Origin: Chryseobacterium koreense CCUG 49689
GTDB lineage: Bacteria; Bacteroidota; Bacteroidia; Flavobacteriales; Weeksellaceae
NCBI RefSeq assembly: GCF_001045435.1
Contig: NZ_LFNG01000001.1
Location: 1-64,000 of the forward strand
DNA length: 64,000 nt
Reading direction: 5' to 3'
Position numbers and translations under genes: made by a program
Notes under the pieces: model-generated
Told to the model about the DNA's origin: nothing
Databases searched by the model: none
The model's input: only the letters and a program-made list of their open reading frames with translations
Shown here: one piece after another, positions 16,772 through 25,924 of the stretch
Numbering within the stretch: position 1 is the first letter of the stretch
Layout: the number at the start of each line of letters is the position of its first letter

Positions 16772-17857
16772 ATGAACCACCCACAAAAAACCATCCTTTT
16801 CATCCTGCCGGATTTGGAAGCAGGCGGCGCTGAAAGAATTGTCACCACCATTGCGAACCATCTGCCGCGGGAAAGATTCGAGCCTAAAATCCTTTTGCTC
16901 AGAAAAGAAGGTGCTTATCTGGAAATCCTTAAGGATGATGTGGAAGTTGTCGATATGAATGTGCGGCGAATCCGGAATTCACTTTTGCCAATTTTAAATG
17001 AAATCAGGAAAAGAAAACCTGAGATCGTTTTCTGCGGTTTCGGCGAGGTGAACGCGTATATTTCCTTTTTCATCAAAATGTTTCCGAAAACGAAATTCAT
17101 CGCCAGGGAAACCAACGTGGTGTCTAAACACGTCACCCGGAAAGACATCCGCTTTTTCTACAAATTCTACAATAATTTTCATAAAATCATCTGTCAAAGC
17201 GACGATATGCAGGAGGATTTGGTTGAGAACTTTAATATTAAAAAGGACAAAATCGTTAAAATCAACAATCCGGTTGATTTTGATTTTATCGATGGCCAAT
17301 TGGAGGAATCCATTAAGCCGGAAATTTTTGAAAGCGGTTTCAAAAATGTCGTAGCGATCGGAAACCTCTCTGCCAGAAAAGGTTTTGATAATCTACTGAA
17401 AATTTTCACCTATCTAAAAGATGAAAAAATTCTGCTTCACATCTTAGGTGACGGAAAAGACCGTGAACAGCTTCATCAAATGAAAAATGATCTGGAACTC
17501 GAGAACGTAATCTTCCACGGACAGCAGAAAAATCCTTATCAATTCTTGAAGTTTGCCGATCTGTTCATTCTTTCCTCGCGCTATGAAGGTTTCCCGAATG
17601 TTTTGCTGGAAGCAGGAGCATGCGGAACTTATTCCTTGGCAAACCATTGTCCCGGAGGAATTTCGGAAATCATCCAGCCAGGAATCAACGGTGAGATTTC
17701 GGATATTGAGAATCACGCTGAATTTGCGAGAAAAATTGTTGATGTATTATCCCAAAATCATGATTCTTACACCATCAAAAATTCAGTGAAGTCCAGATTT
17801 TCAAAGGAGATTATTCTTGGGAAGTACGAGGATTTGTTTTCAAATATACTTCAATAA
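16772..17857 (+). CDS. Glycosyltransferase family 4 (GT-B) protein
   Basis: A 361-aa retaining glycosyltransferase. The N-terminal segment LPDLEAGGAERIVTTIANHL is the acceptor-side GT4 signature. The C-terminal Rossmann half has VAIGNLSARKGFDNLL, a NPYQFLKFADLFILSSRYEG segment, and the E-x7-E sugar-nucleotide motif in EGFPNVLLEAGACG. The sugar and acceptor are unknown. Typical roles are lipopolysaccharide or capsular polysaccharide assembly at the cytoplasmic face. The first ATG is at 16772; a TTG directly before it is possible. No other glycan genes are adjacent. Confidence 0.9.
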   Translation: MNHPQKTILFILPDLEAGGAERIVTTIANHLPRERFEPKILLLRKEGAYLEILKDDVEVVDMNVRRIRNSLLPILNEIRKRKPEIVFCGFGEVNAYISFFIKMFPKTKFIARETNVVSKHVTRKDIRFFYKFYNNFHKIICQSDDMQEDLVENFNIKKDKIVKINNPVDFDFIDGQLEESIKPEIFESGFKNVVAIGNLSARKGFDNLLKIFTYLKDEKILLHILGDGKDREQLHQMKNDLELENVIFHGQQKNPYQFLKFADLFILSSRYEGFPNVLLEAGACGTYSLANHCPGGISEIIQPGINGEISDIENHAEFARKIVDVLSQNHDSYTIKNSVKSRFSKEIILGKYEDLFSNILQ

Positions 17858-17912
17858 GTCTTCGATATTTTTTGATTTATCAATATTTCAAAAATTCTCA
17901 TTCTTTCTTTCT

Positions 17913-17920
17913 TATATTTG
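17913..17920 (+). promoter_or_regulatory. Bacteroidetes -7 box (TATATTTG) before the BspA-like gene
   Basis: The TATATTTG matches the phylum consensus TAnnTTTG and lies 20 bp before the start codon. I see no clear TTG -33 element at the expected spacing. Confidence 0.4.
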
Positions 17921-17939
17921 GAAACTATTATCTTAGATT

Positions 17940-19763
17940 ATGAAACGAATTTTATTTTTTACACTTCTATTTTTTTGTGCGGGTATATTTTATGCACAGA
18001 ATGAATTCATCACTGTTTGGAAGCCGGCTCTAAATTGGGATGGAACAACCTCTAATACTAGTTCCATTGTGATTCCGGTAACAGGAACGTCTTTGGCCAT
18101 TAGCTGGGAAGAAGTTGGTTATCCTTCACATAATGGAACTACAACTTCTACATCGATAGATTTTGGAGTACCGCTAAATCCAGGTGGTTTCGCTGAAGCT
18201 ATCTATAAAGTGAAAATTTCGGGAAATGTGCAAACCATCAACTTCCTTGTAAACAGCCAGTCCGCCATGAAATTATTAGAAGTTTCACAGTGGGGAACAT
18301 CCGTCTGGACCGACCTTGCAAGTGCTTTCACTAATTGTATCCACCTCAATATTACTGCTACTGATTACCCCAATTTAGTCGGAGTAAGTTCTTTAAAAGC
18401 AATGTTTAACAATACTGATTTGTCAATTGCAAATATAGAAAATTGGCAAACCTCCACTATTACAGATATGTCGGATATGTTTGGAAAGGCGAAGAATTTC
18501 AATTCTAATATTGGGAATTGGGATACTGCTCAAGTGACAAATATGCACAGTATGTTCAATGGTGCATCTAAATTTAACCAGAATATAGGGAACTGGAATA
18601 CCTCAAATGTTACCTCAATGGGCTTAATGTTTAAGGGAGCATTTTTGTTTAATCAAAATTTAAACAATTGGAATACCTCTAAAGTAACCAATATGTTTGA
18701 AATGTTTAATTACGCATTTGCTTTTAATGGAAATATCTCAAGTTGGGATGTCTCAAAAGTTACCCAAACGAACAGAATGTTTGCGGGCGCAGGTAATTTT
18801 AATCAGAATATTGGCAATTGGAATACGTCTTCACTCACATCAATGATCGGAATGTTTATGGACGCGGTATCCTTCAATGCCAATATCGGTTCATGGAATG
18901 TGTCAAATGTTGCGGATATGTCTTACCTTTTTTCTGGTGCGTCATCTTTTAACCAGAATATTGGTAACTGGGATGTCTCAGGTGTTAATAATCTGCTGGG
19001 TACTTTTTCAGAAGCAATTTCTTTTAATCAAGACATTGGGAACTGGAACACACAAAATGTAATGTTTTTTGCTGGAACATTTTATAATGCATCATCCTTT
19101 AATCAAAATATTTCAACTTGGAATACTTCTGCGGCAACCTCGATGGCTCTTATGTTTCAGGGTGCAACGAGTTTTAACCAGGATTTGTCATCATGGAACA
19201 CCTCCAATGTCTCCAGTATGGAGCGGATGTTCGAAGGTGCTACCTCCTTTAATCAAAGTTTGGCAAATTGGAATCTGAAAATGCTAAATAACGGTCCACA
19301 AAATGTCTCATTATTAAATCTTTTCACCAATACCGCATTAAGTTGCATTAATTATGACAATACACTGCAAGGTTGGGCGCAAAATACTGAAACACCAAAC
19401 TTCTTAGATTTGGGCAATGTTTCCGGCATCAAGTATTCCAGTCCACAAGCAGTTACTGCAAGGAACTTTTTGTTGATGAAGGGTTGGGTAATTAATGGTG
19501 ATACCTACGATCCAAGCTGTAATCCTTTAGCAACCAACGAAAAAGTAAAACGGGATTTTGTCGCTTATCCAAATCCGGTTTCTGAATTTCTGTTTGTGAA
19601 GGTTCCGATTACTCAAGAATTCAAATTATTTAATGCAAATGGTCAATTAATAAGATCTGGCAAGCTCGTCGAAGGTGAAAATAAGATAGATTTTTCAAAA
19701 TTGTCAAAGGGTCTTTATCTTATTCACGTAAATGGAAAAACTGAAAAAATTATCAAAAGATAA
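17940..19763 (+). CDS. BspA-like (DUF285) repeat surface protein with T9SS sorting domain
   Basis: A 607-aa secreted protein. The signal peptide MKRILFFTLLFFCAGIFYAQ is followed by an immunoglobulin-like stretch, then about eleven 25-residue repeats (residues ~155-440) built on FNQNIGNWNTSNVTSMxxMF, the DUF285/BspA 'surface protein' repeat. The C-terminus (…VAYPNPVSEFLFVKV…GLYLIHVNGKTEKIIKR) is a type A Por secretion domain for type IX secretion and surface attachment. Adhesin or surface-array roles are known for BspA-like proteins; the target here is unknown. It is monocistronic, with its own promoter and terminator. Confidence 0.88.
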   Translation: MKRILFFTLLFFCAGIFYAQNEFITVWKPALNWDGTTSNTSSIVIPVTGTSLAISWEEVGYPSHNGTTTSTSIDFGVPLNPGGFAEAIYKVKISGNVQTINFLVNSQSAMKLLEVSQWGTSVWTDLASAFTNCIHLNITATDYPNLVGVSSLKAMFNNTDLSIANIENWQTSTITDMSDMFGKAKNFNSNIGNWDTAQVTNMHSMFNGASKFNQNIGNWNTSNVTSMGLMFKGAFLFNQNLNNWNTSKVTNMFEMFNYAFAFNGNISSWDVSKVTQTNRMFAGAGNFNQNIGNWNTSSLTSMIGMFMDAVSFNANIGSWNVSNVADMSYLFSGASSFNQNIGNWDVSGVNNLLGTFSEAISFNQDIGNWNTQNVMFFAGTFYNASSFNQNISTWNTSAATSMALMFQGATSFNQDLSSWNTSNVSSMERMFEGATSFNQSLANWNLKMLNNGPQNVSLLNLFTNTALSCINYDNTLQGWAQNTETPNFLDLGNVSGIKYSSPQAVTARNFLLMKGWVINGDTYDPSCNPLATNEKVKRDFVAYPNPVSEFLFVKVPITQEFKLFNANGQLIRSGKLVEGENKIDFSKLSKGLYLIHVNGKTEKIIKR

Positions 19764-19788
19764 AGTTTTCATTCTGAATTTTATTAAC

Positions 19789-19817
19789 AATCTGCTCAAC
19801 TTAAAGCAGATTTTTTT
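19789..19817 (+). terminator. Terminator of the BspA-like gene
   Basis: A stem AATCTGCT/AGCAGA(TT) with an 8-nt loop is followed by seven T residues. Confidence 0.75.
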
Positions 19818-19934
19818 GTTTATGAATATGATTAAAATCATATTCTTGTTACATAAACTTGTTAACTTTTCATTAAATTAAATACTTTATTTATTTAATT
19901 ATCAGGTTTTTATGTACAAAAATTTGCAAACTTT

Positions 19935-19964
19935 TTGTAAAGTCAATTTTCTTTTGTAGTTTTA
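19935..19964 (+). promoter_or_regulatory. Probable promoter of nrdJ
   Basis: A TTG (-33) at 19935-19937 and TAGTTTTA (-7, seven of eight consensus bases, TAnnTTTG) at 19957-19964 are separated by 19 bp, the usual spacing. The start codon follows about 27 bp later. Confidence 0.5.
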
Positions 19965-19991
19965 ATTCGACAAATATCTAAAATTTTGGAG

Positions 19992-22538
19992 ATGAAAACT
20001 GCCACAAAAAAGAAAACGATTTTTACTTATGATGATGCCTACCGCGCAACTTTGGAATATTTCGAAGGTGACGATTTGGCAGCAAAAGTTTGGGTAAGCA
20101 AATATGCGCTGAAGGATTCGGAAGGAAATATATACGAACAAACTCCTGATGATATGCACCGAAGAATCTCATCCGAGATTTCCAGAATCGAAGCAAAATA
20201 TCCGAATCCGCTTTCTGAGCAGAAGGTTTTCGATTTGATCAAGAACTTCAAATACATCATTCCGCAAGGCAGTCCGATGACCGGAATTGGAAACCATTTC
20301 CAGATTGCATCGCTTTCAAACTGCTTTGTGATTGGAAACATCACCGATGGCGATTCCTACGGCTCCATCATGAAAATTGACGAGGAACAGGTTCAGCTGA
20401 TGAAGCGGAGAGGAGGAGTCGGCCATGATTTGTCAAACATCCGACCGAAAGGTTCTGCGGTAAAGAATTCCGCACTTACTTCCACCGGTTTGGTTCCGTT
20501 CATGGAGCGATATTCCAACTCCACACGGGAAGTTGCGCAGGACGGAAGACGCGGTGCTTTAATGCTTTCGGTTTCCATCAATCATCCTGATTCTGAGGAT
20601 TTCGTGGATGCAAAAATGGAGCAGGGAAAAATTACCGGCGCTAATATTTCCGTCAGAATCGACGACGAGTTTATGAAAGCGGTGGTGAAAAATAAAGGTT
20701 ACATCCAAAAATATCCGATTTTCAGCGATCACCCGAAATTCCAAAAAGAAATCAAAGCGACCGACTTGTGGAAGAAAATTATCCACAACGCCTGGAAATC
20801 TGCAGAACCGGGCGTACTTTTCTGGGACACCATTATCCGGGAATCTCTTCCGGATTGTTATGCAGATCTCGGCTACGAAACGGTTTCCACAAATCCATGC
20901 GGAGAAATCCCACTTTGTCCTTATGATTCCTGCCGACTTTTAGCGGTGAATCTTTTTTCTTATGTCGAAAATCCATTTACCAAAAAGGCGAAATTCAATT
21001 TCGACCTATTTAAAGAACATGTGGGCTACGCTCAAAGAATGATGGACGACATTATCGATCTGGAAATCGAGAAAATTGACGCCATTCTTGCAAAAATTGA
21101 GGCAGATCCGGAAAGTGAGGAAATCAAATCTACCGAAAAAAATCTTTGGATCAAGATCCGCAAAAAAACGATCGAAGGAAGAAGAACCGGAGTTGGAATC
21201 ACTGCGGAAGGCGATATGCTCGCAGCTTTGGGAATCCGCTACGGAAGCAAAGAAGGAAATGAGTTTTCTACTTTGGTGCATAAGACTTTGGCTTTAGCCG
21301 CTTACCGTTCTTCTGTGGAAATGGCTAAGGAAAGAGGAGCTTTCGCGATTTATGATTCAAAGAGGGAAACGAAAAATCCATTCATTTTAAGAATTAAGGA
21401 AGCGGATCCGAAACTCTACAAGGATTTGCAAAAATACGGACGAAGAAACATCGCTCTGCTCACGATAGCGCCTACAGGAAGTACATCTCTGATGTCGCAA
21501 ACCACTTCCGGAATCGAGCCGGTTTTCTTGCCGGTGTATAAAAGGAGGAGAAAGGTAAATCCAAATGACAAGGATGTCCGCGTAGATTTTGTGGATGAAG
21601 TCGGCGATTCCTGGGAAGAATACATGGTTTTCCACCACCGTTTCAAGCAATGGATGGAGGCGAATGATATAGATACCGATAAAAAATACACCCAGGAAGA
21701 AATCAACAAAATCATCGAGGTTTCTCCTTACTACAAAGCCACTTCCAACGATGTGGACTGGCTGAGCAAAGTAGAAATGCAGGGCGCGATCCAAAAATGG
21801 GTAGATCACTCGATTTCCGTAACCATCAATATTCCGAACGAGGCTACCGAAGAACTGGTAAACCAGCTTTACATCAAAGCGTGGGAAGTCGGCTGCAAAG
21901 GAGTTACTGTTTACAGAGACGGTTCGCGTTCCGGCGTTTTGATTTCTGCGGAAGACAAAAAAGAGGAAGGCGCTGAAGCCCCGAAAACCGTGTTCCCAAA
22001 AAAACGTCCGCAAATTCTGGAGGCCGATGTGGTGCGTTTCCAAAATAATAAGGACAAATGGATTGCCTTTGTTGGGCTGATTGACGGAAAACCCTACGAA
22101 ATTTTTACCGGTTTAGCAGATGATGAAGAAGGAATACTGCTTCCACGATGGGTGAATGACGGAGTGATCATCAAAAACCGTGACGAAGACGGAAAATCCC
22201 GTTATGATTTCCAGTTCAAAAATCTGCGTGGCTATAAAACAACTATCGAAGGACTTTCACATAAATTCAATCCCGAATTCTGGAATTATGCGAAACTGAT
22301 TTCCGGAACTTTGAGACATGGAATGCCGCTGGAAAATGTGGTGGAACTGATTAACAGAATGGAGCTGAATTTAGAATCCATCAACAACTGGAAAGCCGGA
22401 GTAGCTCGTGCATTGAAACGCTATATCGCCGATGGAACGCACGCTGCAGGGAAATGTTCAAGTTGCGGTTCTGATCAGGTAATGTATCAGGAAGGCTGCC
22501 TGACCTGCAAAAATTGCGGAAGCTCGAAGTGTGGCTAA
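19992..22538 (+). CDS. nrdJ: Adenosylcobalamin-dependent ribonucleoside-diphosphate reductase (class II)
   Basis: It reduces ribonucleotides to deoxyribonucleotides using adenosylcobalamin. The 848-aa protein has the class II landmarks: an NPCGEIPLCPYDSCRLLAVN active-site region with Cys and Glu, RRGGVGHDLSNIRPKGSAV at the substrate loop, and a C-terminal CSSCGSDQVMYQEGCLTC tail with the shuttle cysteines (eight Cys in the last 30 residues). The true ATG is at 19992; a TTG two codons upstream is possible. I see no cobalamin riboswitch in the 220-bp leader. A degraded copy of the C-terminal coding end lies 85 bp downstream. Confidence 0.93.
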   Translation: MKTATKKKTIFTYDDAYRATLEYFEGDDLAAKVWVSKYALKDSEGNIYEQTPDDMHRRISSEISRIEAKYPNPLSEQKVFDLIKNFKYIIPQGSPMTGIGNHFQIASLSNCFVIGNITDGDSYGSIMKIDEEQVQLMKRRGGVGHDLSNIRPKGSAVKNSALTSTGLVPFMERYSNSTREVAQDGRRGALMLSVSINHPDSEDFVDAKMEQGKITGANISVRIDDEFMKAVVKNKGYIQKYPIFSDHPKFQKEIKATDLWKKIIHNAWKSAEPGVLFWDTIIRESLPDCYADLGYETVSTNPCGEIPLCPYDSCRLLAVNLFSYVENPFTKKAKFNFDLFKEHVGYAQRMMDDIIDLEIEKIDAILAKIEADPESEEIKSTEKNLWIKIRKKTIEGRRTGVGITAEGDMLAALGIRYGSKEGNEFSTLVHKTLALAAYRSSVEMAKERGAFAIYDSKRETKNPFILRIKEADPKLYKDLQKYGRRNIALLTIAPTGSTSLMSQTTSGIEPVFLPVYKRRRKVNPNDKDVRVDFVDEVGDSWEEYMVFHHRFKQWMEANDIDTDKKYTQEEINKIIEVSPYYKATSNDVDWLSKVEMQGAIQKWVDHSISVTINIPNEATEELVNQLYIKAWEVGCKGVTVYRDGSRSGVLISAEDKKEEGAEAPKTVFPKKRPQILEADVVRFQNNKDKWIAFVGLIDGKPYEIFTGLADDEEGILLPRWVNDGVIIKNRDEDGKSRYDFQFKNLRGYKTTIEGLSHKFNPEFWNYAKLISGTLRHGMPLENVVELINRMELNLESINNWKAGVARALKRYIADGTHAAGKCSSCGSDQVMYQEGCLTCKNCGSSKCG

Positions 22539-22622
22539 AAACCGAAGTCAGAAAATGGAAGTCTGAAGTAGATCTCCAGTTATGCTGAAAATGGTTTTGT
22601 TTTGAAAATTAGGTTTCCCGCA

Positions 22623-22842
22623 GTAGAAAAATCTGGTTTTGAATTTCAGTTCAAAATCATCTTGGTGAGAAAACGCTCAATCCGTCAACCATTTGACAGC
22701 GTTAGTAGAGCGAGCTTTGAAACGCTATATCCGCGATGGCGTCGAAGCTGGTAGAAAATTTTCTAATTGCGGCTCTGACCAAGTGCTTTTTCAGGAACTT
22801 TGCCTCACTTGGACGAATTTTGGGAATATTAAGTTTGAATAA
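22623..22842 (+). pseudogene. Decayed duplicate of the nrdJ 3' end
   Basis: Two segments match the nrdJ C-terminus. EKSGFEFQFKII (22626-22661) resembles GKSRYDFQFKNL. After an internal deletion and a frame change, the stretch starting NAQSVNHLTALVERALKRYI at 22672 mirrors NLESINNWKAGVARALKRYI, continuing through CGSDQVLFQELCLTW to a TAA at 22840-22842. Several of the zinc/shuttle cysteines are changed. It has no start codon and is clearly a remnant of a partial tandem duplication. Confidence 0.75.
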
Positions 22843-22861
22843 AACGATGTTTTATAAAAAT

Positions 22862-22889
22862 GAAAAGACGCAAAATTGCGTCTTTTTTG
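22862..22889 (+). terminator. Terminator after the nrdJ remnant
   Basis: An AAAAGACGCAA/TTGCGTCTTTT stem with a short loop is followed by T residues. The original position downstream of the duplicated 3' end suggests it came with the duplication or lay beyond it. Confidence 0.7.
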
Positions 22890-22909
22890 TGACAAATAAT
22901 GAATGCCCA

Positions 22910-23506
22910 TTACATTTTGTCTGGTGAGATCGGCGCAGGGACTAAGTTTTTAACGGGTTTAATGCTTTTCAAGTACATAAAAATAGCATGGATATCTTCA
23001 TCGGTCATTTGCGTTAAGTTATTCCATGGCATCGGAGGCAAAAGCATCCGCTCGCCGTCCATCCCTTTATACTTGCCTTCCGTGATTGCTTTTTTGAATT
23101 GTTCTTCGGTCCAGTTTCCCAGACCGGTTTCATCAGGGGTTAAATTGGCGGAAAAAGAAACACCCCATGGTCCGGCGGAAGCTGTGAGATCCGGATAGAA
23201 TACCGCAAATCCCTGTTTAATCATCGGTTCTGTAAATTTCGCAATTGGCCGGTCCGAAGGGAATCCCGATAACATTAATTCCGGGATAATTTCGGGTCCG
23301 TTTGCGCCCATTTTTTTGGGGGAATGGCAATCGTGGCATCCCATCGTTGTAACCAGATAATTGCCTCGTTTGACAATATCTTCAGGTTTAATTAACTTCG
23401 AATGTTCTTCACTCGAATCTTGTTTAACATTGGAGCATGATGCATTATAAAAAATCGCAAAGCTTGTTACGATTAATGCCCAAACTGTAAAATTGATTCT
23501 TTTCAT
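22910..23506 (-). CDS. Monohaem cytochrome c lipoprotein
   Basis: A 198-aa exported c-type cytochrome domain protein. The N-terminus (MKRINFTVWALIVTSFAIFY then NASC) is a signal peptide with a lipobox-like cysteine, so a periplasm-facing lipoprotein is expected. The haem motif is CHDCH in TTMGCHDCHSPKKMG, and methionines further on can supply the axial ligand. I chose the methionine that opens the signal peptide. A longer reading upstream (to 23599) is low-complexity and unlikely. The role in respiration or as an enzyme-associated electron carrier is not shown by the neighbours. Confidence 0.8.
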   Translation of the reverse strand: MKRINFTVWALIVTSFAIFYNASCSNVKQDSSEEHSKLIKPEDIVKRGNYLVTTMGCHDCHSPKKMGANGPEIIPELMLSGFPSDRPIAKFTEPMIKQGFAVFYPDLTASAGPWGVSFSANLTPDETGLGNWTEEQFKKAITEGKYKGMDGERMLLPPMPWNNLTQMTDEDIHAIFMYLKSIKPVKNLVPAPISPDKM

Positions 23507-24100
23507 GACATTTAGTTTTTTTGTTTTTTCCAAATTATTTGGCTTTTCGGAATTTGCCCCGTTTTTATAAGTGGTTTCTGGTCTCCACATTGATTTCATT
23601 TTTTATAGGCTCTTTTTTATTTAAGAATAGCTAAAACTGCAATGGCTTACCATAAAATAGGTGTCTCTTCACTCCTTTTTTATCTTAAAAGATCTTATTG
23701 GATTTACTGCTTTTAAAAGTTAATCGATTTATTAACTGTTTCAAATTTAAGAATTAAAACTGATAAACTAAATAAATATGGTAATTTTTTGCACAGTTTT
23801 TTGCGAAAAACGCAGTGTTATTTTCGTTGTTTTACCAGTAATACAATTGTACAAAGGGCACAAGAGCGTATAAAAGAAAATAGGAAAATACTTTCTACGG
23901 GTTGCGTGGGGATTGCAGAAAGAAGTGGCGAAAAGATAAATTACTGGGATAAATTCAGGCTAAAATCCCAGATCAAACGCATTAAAGTTGCCGAGAATTC
24001 ACAAATAATTTAACTGTATGACAAGGTATTGTATCCAGCAGATTGCATCGTCATTCATGACACATTCCCAGCAACGACAAACACCAAAAATCTCTTTAAA
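23507..24100. other. About 590-bp A+T-rich interval without a convincing gene
   Basis: No RNA gene or strong hairpin was seen. Short open frames, such as the 74-codon one at 23789-24013, have unremarkable composition and no family resemblance. The right end holds the lpd promoter. Confidence 0.5.
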
Positions 24101-24109
24101 TCCATAGGA

Positions 24110-24137
24110 TTGGAAGGGAAAATATTTTGTAAATTTG
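24110..24137 (+). promoter_or_regulatory. Promoter of lpd
   Basis: TTGG at 24110-24113 and TAAATTTG at 24130-24137 form a near-perfect Bacteroidetes promoter with a 17-bp spacer from TTG to the -7 box. It is 33 bp upstream of the ATG. Confidence 0.6.
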
Positions 24138-24170
24138 CGCTACTTTTAATTAAATCATAAAAAGATAAAG

Positions 24171-25574
24171 ATGAGTCAATTCGATGTTACCGTAATCGGT
24201 TCCGGTCCAGGTGGTTATGTGGCGGCAATCCGTGCAGCGCAGTTGGGTTTCAAAACTGCCATTATCGAGAAATATCCCACGATGGGAGGAACCTGCCTGA
24301 ATGTGGGCTGTATCCCTTCAAAAGCGCTTTTGGATAGCTCCGAGCATTTCGAAAACGCCAAACATAATTTCGCCAACCACGGAATCATCATCAGCGAACC
24401 CAAAGCAGATCTGGGCAGAATGGTGGAAAGAAAAAACGAAGTCGTGGACCAAACCACCAAAGGAATCAAGTTCCTGATGGACAAAAACAAGATTACCGTT
24501 TTCGAAGGAGTGGGAAGTTTCGAATCTCCAACGCAAGTAAAAGTAACAAAGAATGACGGTTCCTCCGAAATTCTGGATTCCAAATACATCATCATTGCGA
24601 CAGGTTCAAAACCATCCAATTTACCTTTCATCACTTTAGATAAAGAAAGAGTCATCACTTCCACAGAAGCGTTGAACTTAAAGGAAATCCCAAAAAAGCT
24701 TTTGGTAATTGGAGGTGGAGTCATCGGGCTTGAATTGGGTTCAGTTTATTTGAGATTAGGTGCAGAAGTGACGGTGATAGAATTCATGGACAAAATCATC
24801 CCCGGAATGGATGGTGCTTTGTCTAAAGAATTGCAGAAAGTCCTGAAAAAACAGGGAATGAAATTCGAACTTTCTACGGCGGTTTCGGCGGTGGAAAGAA
24901 GTGGTGATTCTGTGAAAGTGACCGCAAAAAACAAAAAAGGAGAAGAGGTGACTTTCGAAGGGGATTACTGTTTGGTTTCGGTAGGTAGAAAACCATACAC
25001 CGACGGACTTGCACTCGAAAAGGCCGGAGTGGATATGGATGAAAGAGGAAGAGTGAAAGTAAACGACCACCTGCAAACGAATGTTTCCAATATTTATGCA
25101 ATCGGAGATGTAATCCAGGGAGCGATGCTAGCTCACAAAGCGTCTGAAGAAGGCGTTTTGGTCGCAGAACAATTGGCAGGACAAAAACCGCACATCAATT
25201 ACAACCTGATTCCGGGAGTGGTTTACACTTGGCCGGAAGTGGCGGGAGTAGGCAAAACTGAGGAGCAACTGAAAGCAGAAGGTGTTGCCATAAAAGTTGG
25301 AAATTTCCCGATGAGGGCATTGGGAAGAAGCCGTGCTTCAGGTGATCTGGATGGATTCATCAAAATTATCGCAGACGAAAAAACTGACGAGATCCTCGGA
25401 ATGCACATGATCGGAGCGAGAGCGGCGGATTTAATCGCAGAAGCAGTGGTGGCAATGGAATACAGAGCAAGTGCGGAAGATCTCGCGAGAATGTCTCACG
25501 CGCATCCAACCTATGCGGAAGCAGTGAAAGAAGCAGCTTTGGACGCAACGGCTAAGATTGCGCTTCACTTTTAA
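24171..25574 (+). CDS. lpdA: Dihydrolipoyl dehydrogenase
   Basis: This flavoprotein (E3) re-oxidises lipoyl groups of 2-oxoacid dehydrogenase and glycine cleavage complexes, with FAD and NAD+. The 467-aa length is normal. FAD binding: VIGSGPGGYVAAIRAAQLG (~residues 8-26). Redox disulphide: GGTCLNVGCIPSK. NAD binding: GGGVIGLELGSVYLRLG. The C-terminal interface has the catalytic His-Glu in HAHPTYAEA. It is monocistronic, with its own promoter and terminator. No E1/E2 gene is adjacent. Confidence 0.97.
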   Translation: MSQFDVTVIGSGPGGYVAAIRAAQLGFKTAIIEKYPTMGGTCLNVGCIPSKALLDSSEHFENAKHNFANHGIIISEPKADLGRMVERKNEVVDQTTKGIKFLMDKNKITVFEGVGSFESPTQVKVTKNDGSSEILDSKYIIIATGSKPSNLPFITLDKERVITSTEALNLKEIPKKLLVIGGGVIGLELGSVYLRLGAEVTVIEFMDKIIPGMDGALSKELQKVLKKQGMKFELSTAVSAVERSGDSVKVTAKNKKGEEVTFEGDYCLVSVGRKPYTDGLALEKAGVDMDERGRVKVNDHLQTNVSNIYAIGDVIQGAMLAHKASEEGVLVAEQLAGQKPHINYNLIPGVVYTWPEVAGVGKTEEQLKAEGVAIKVGNFPMRALGRSRASGDLDGFIKIIADEKTDEILGMHMIGARAADLIAEAVVAMEYRASAEDLARMSHAHPTYAEAVKEAALDATAKIALHF

Positions 25575-25590
25575 GATATCATTCCTTATC

Positions 25591-25633
25591 GATTTTATAA
25601 ATAAAGAGAAGTTTCGGCTTCTCTTTTTATTTC
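25591..25633. repeat. 43-bp direct repeat, copy 1 (contains the lpd terminator)
   Basis: This copy is identical over 43 bp to the copy at 26170-26212, 579 bp away. It contains the hairpin AGAGAAG-TTTCGG-CTTCTCT with a T-run, i.e. the lpd transcription terminator. Confidence 0.9.
25598..25632 (+). terminator. lpd terminator (within repeat copy 1)
   Basis: The stem AAAGAGAAG/CTTCTCTTT, with loop TTTCGG, is followed by a T-rich tail. Confidence 0.75.
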
Positions 25634-25658
25634 AAAATCATTAACTTAGCATAAATAT

Positions 25659-25922
25659 ATGAGCGTGCCGGAAATAAGTCGTTTTTACGGAATCATTATT
25701 CAGATGTTTTTCAAAGATCATCATCCGCCGCATTTCCATATAACATATGGAGAATATCGGGCAGTGATAACGATTGAAAACGCAATTGTGGAAGGAAATA
25801 TGACTTCGAAGGCATTGAAATTGGTTTTTGAATGGATGGAGCTTCATAAAGATGAACTAATGGAAAATTGGGAACTTACCCAAAAAGGAGAGTTACCAAA
25901 AGCTATAGAACCTCTAAAATAA
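25659..25922 (+). CDS. DUF4160 domain protein
   Basis: An 87-aa protein that opens MSVPEISRFYGIIIQMFFKD and carries the His-rich HHPPHFHITYGEYRAVI stretch that defines DUF4160. The domain is known to be paired with DUF2442, and the pair sometimes behaves like a toxin-antitoxin-type module; the biochemistry is unknown. Here the DUF2442 gene follows 2 bp after the stop, so they form an operon. The pair is enclosed by two copies of a 43-bp repeat (see findings). Confidence 0.85.
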   Translation: MSVPEISRFYGIIIQMFFKDHHPPHFHITYGEYRAVITIENAIVEGNMTSKALKLVFEWMELHKDELMENWELTQKGELPKAIEPLK

Positions 25923-25924
25923 TT

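Noticed and set aside
19764-19985. A possible cobalamin riboswitch in the nrdJ leader, expected because NrdJ needs B12
   Set aside because: No B12-box-like conserved core or stem array is visible in the 220 bp; only a terminator and a promoter were identified.
23789-24013. A 74-codon plus-strand frame between the cytochrome c gene and lpd
   Set aside because: Composition is not protein-like, there is no family resemblance, and it lies in an A+T-rich intergenic stretch.
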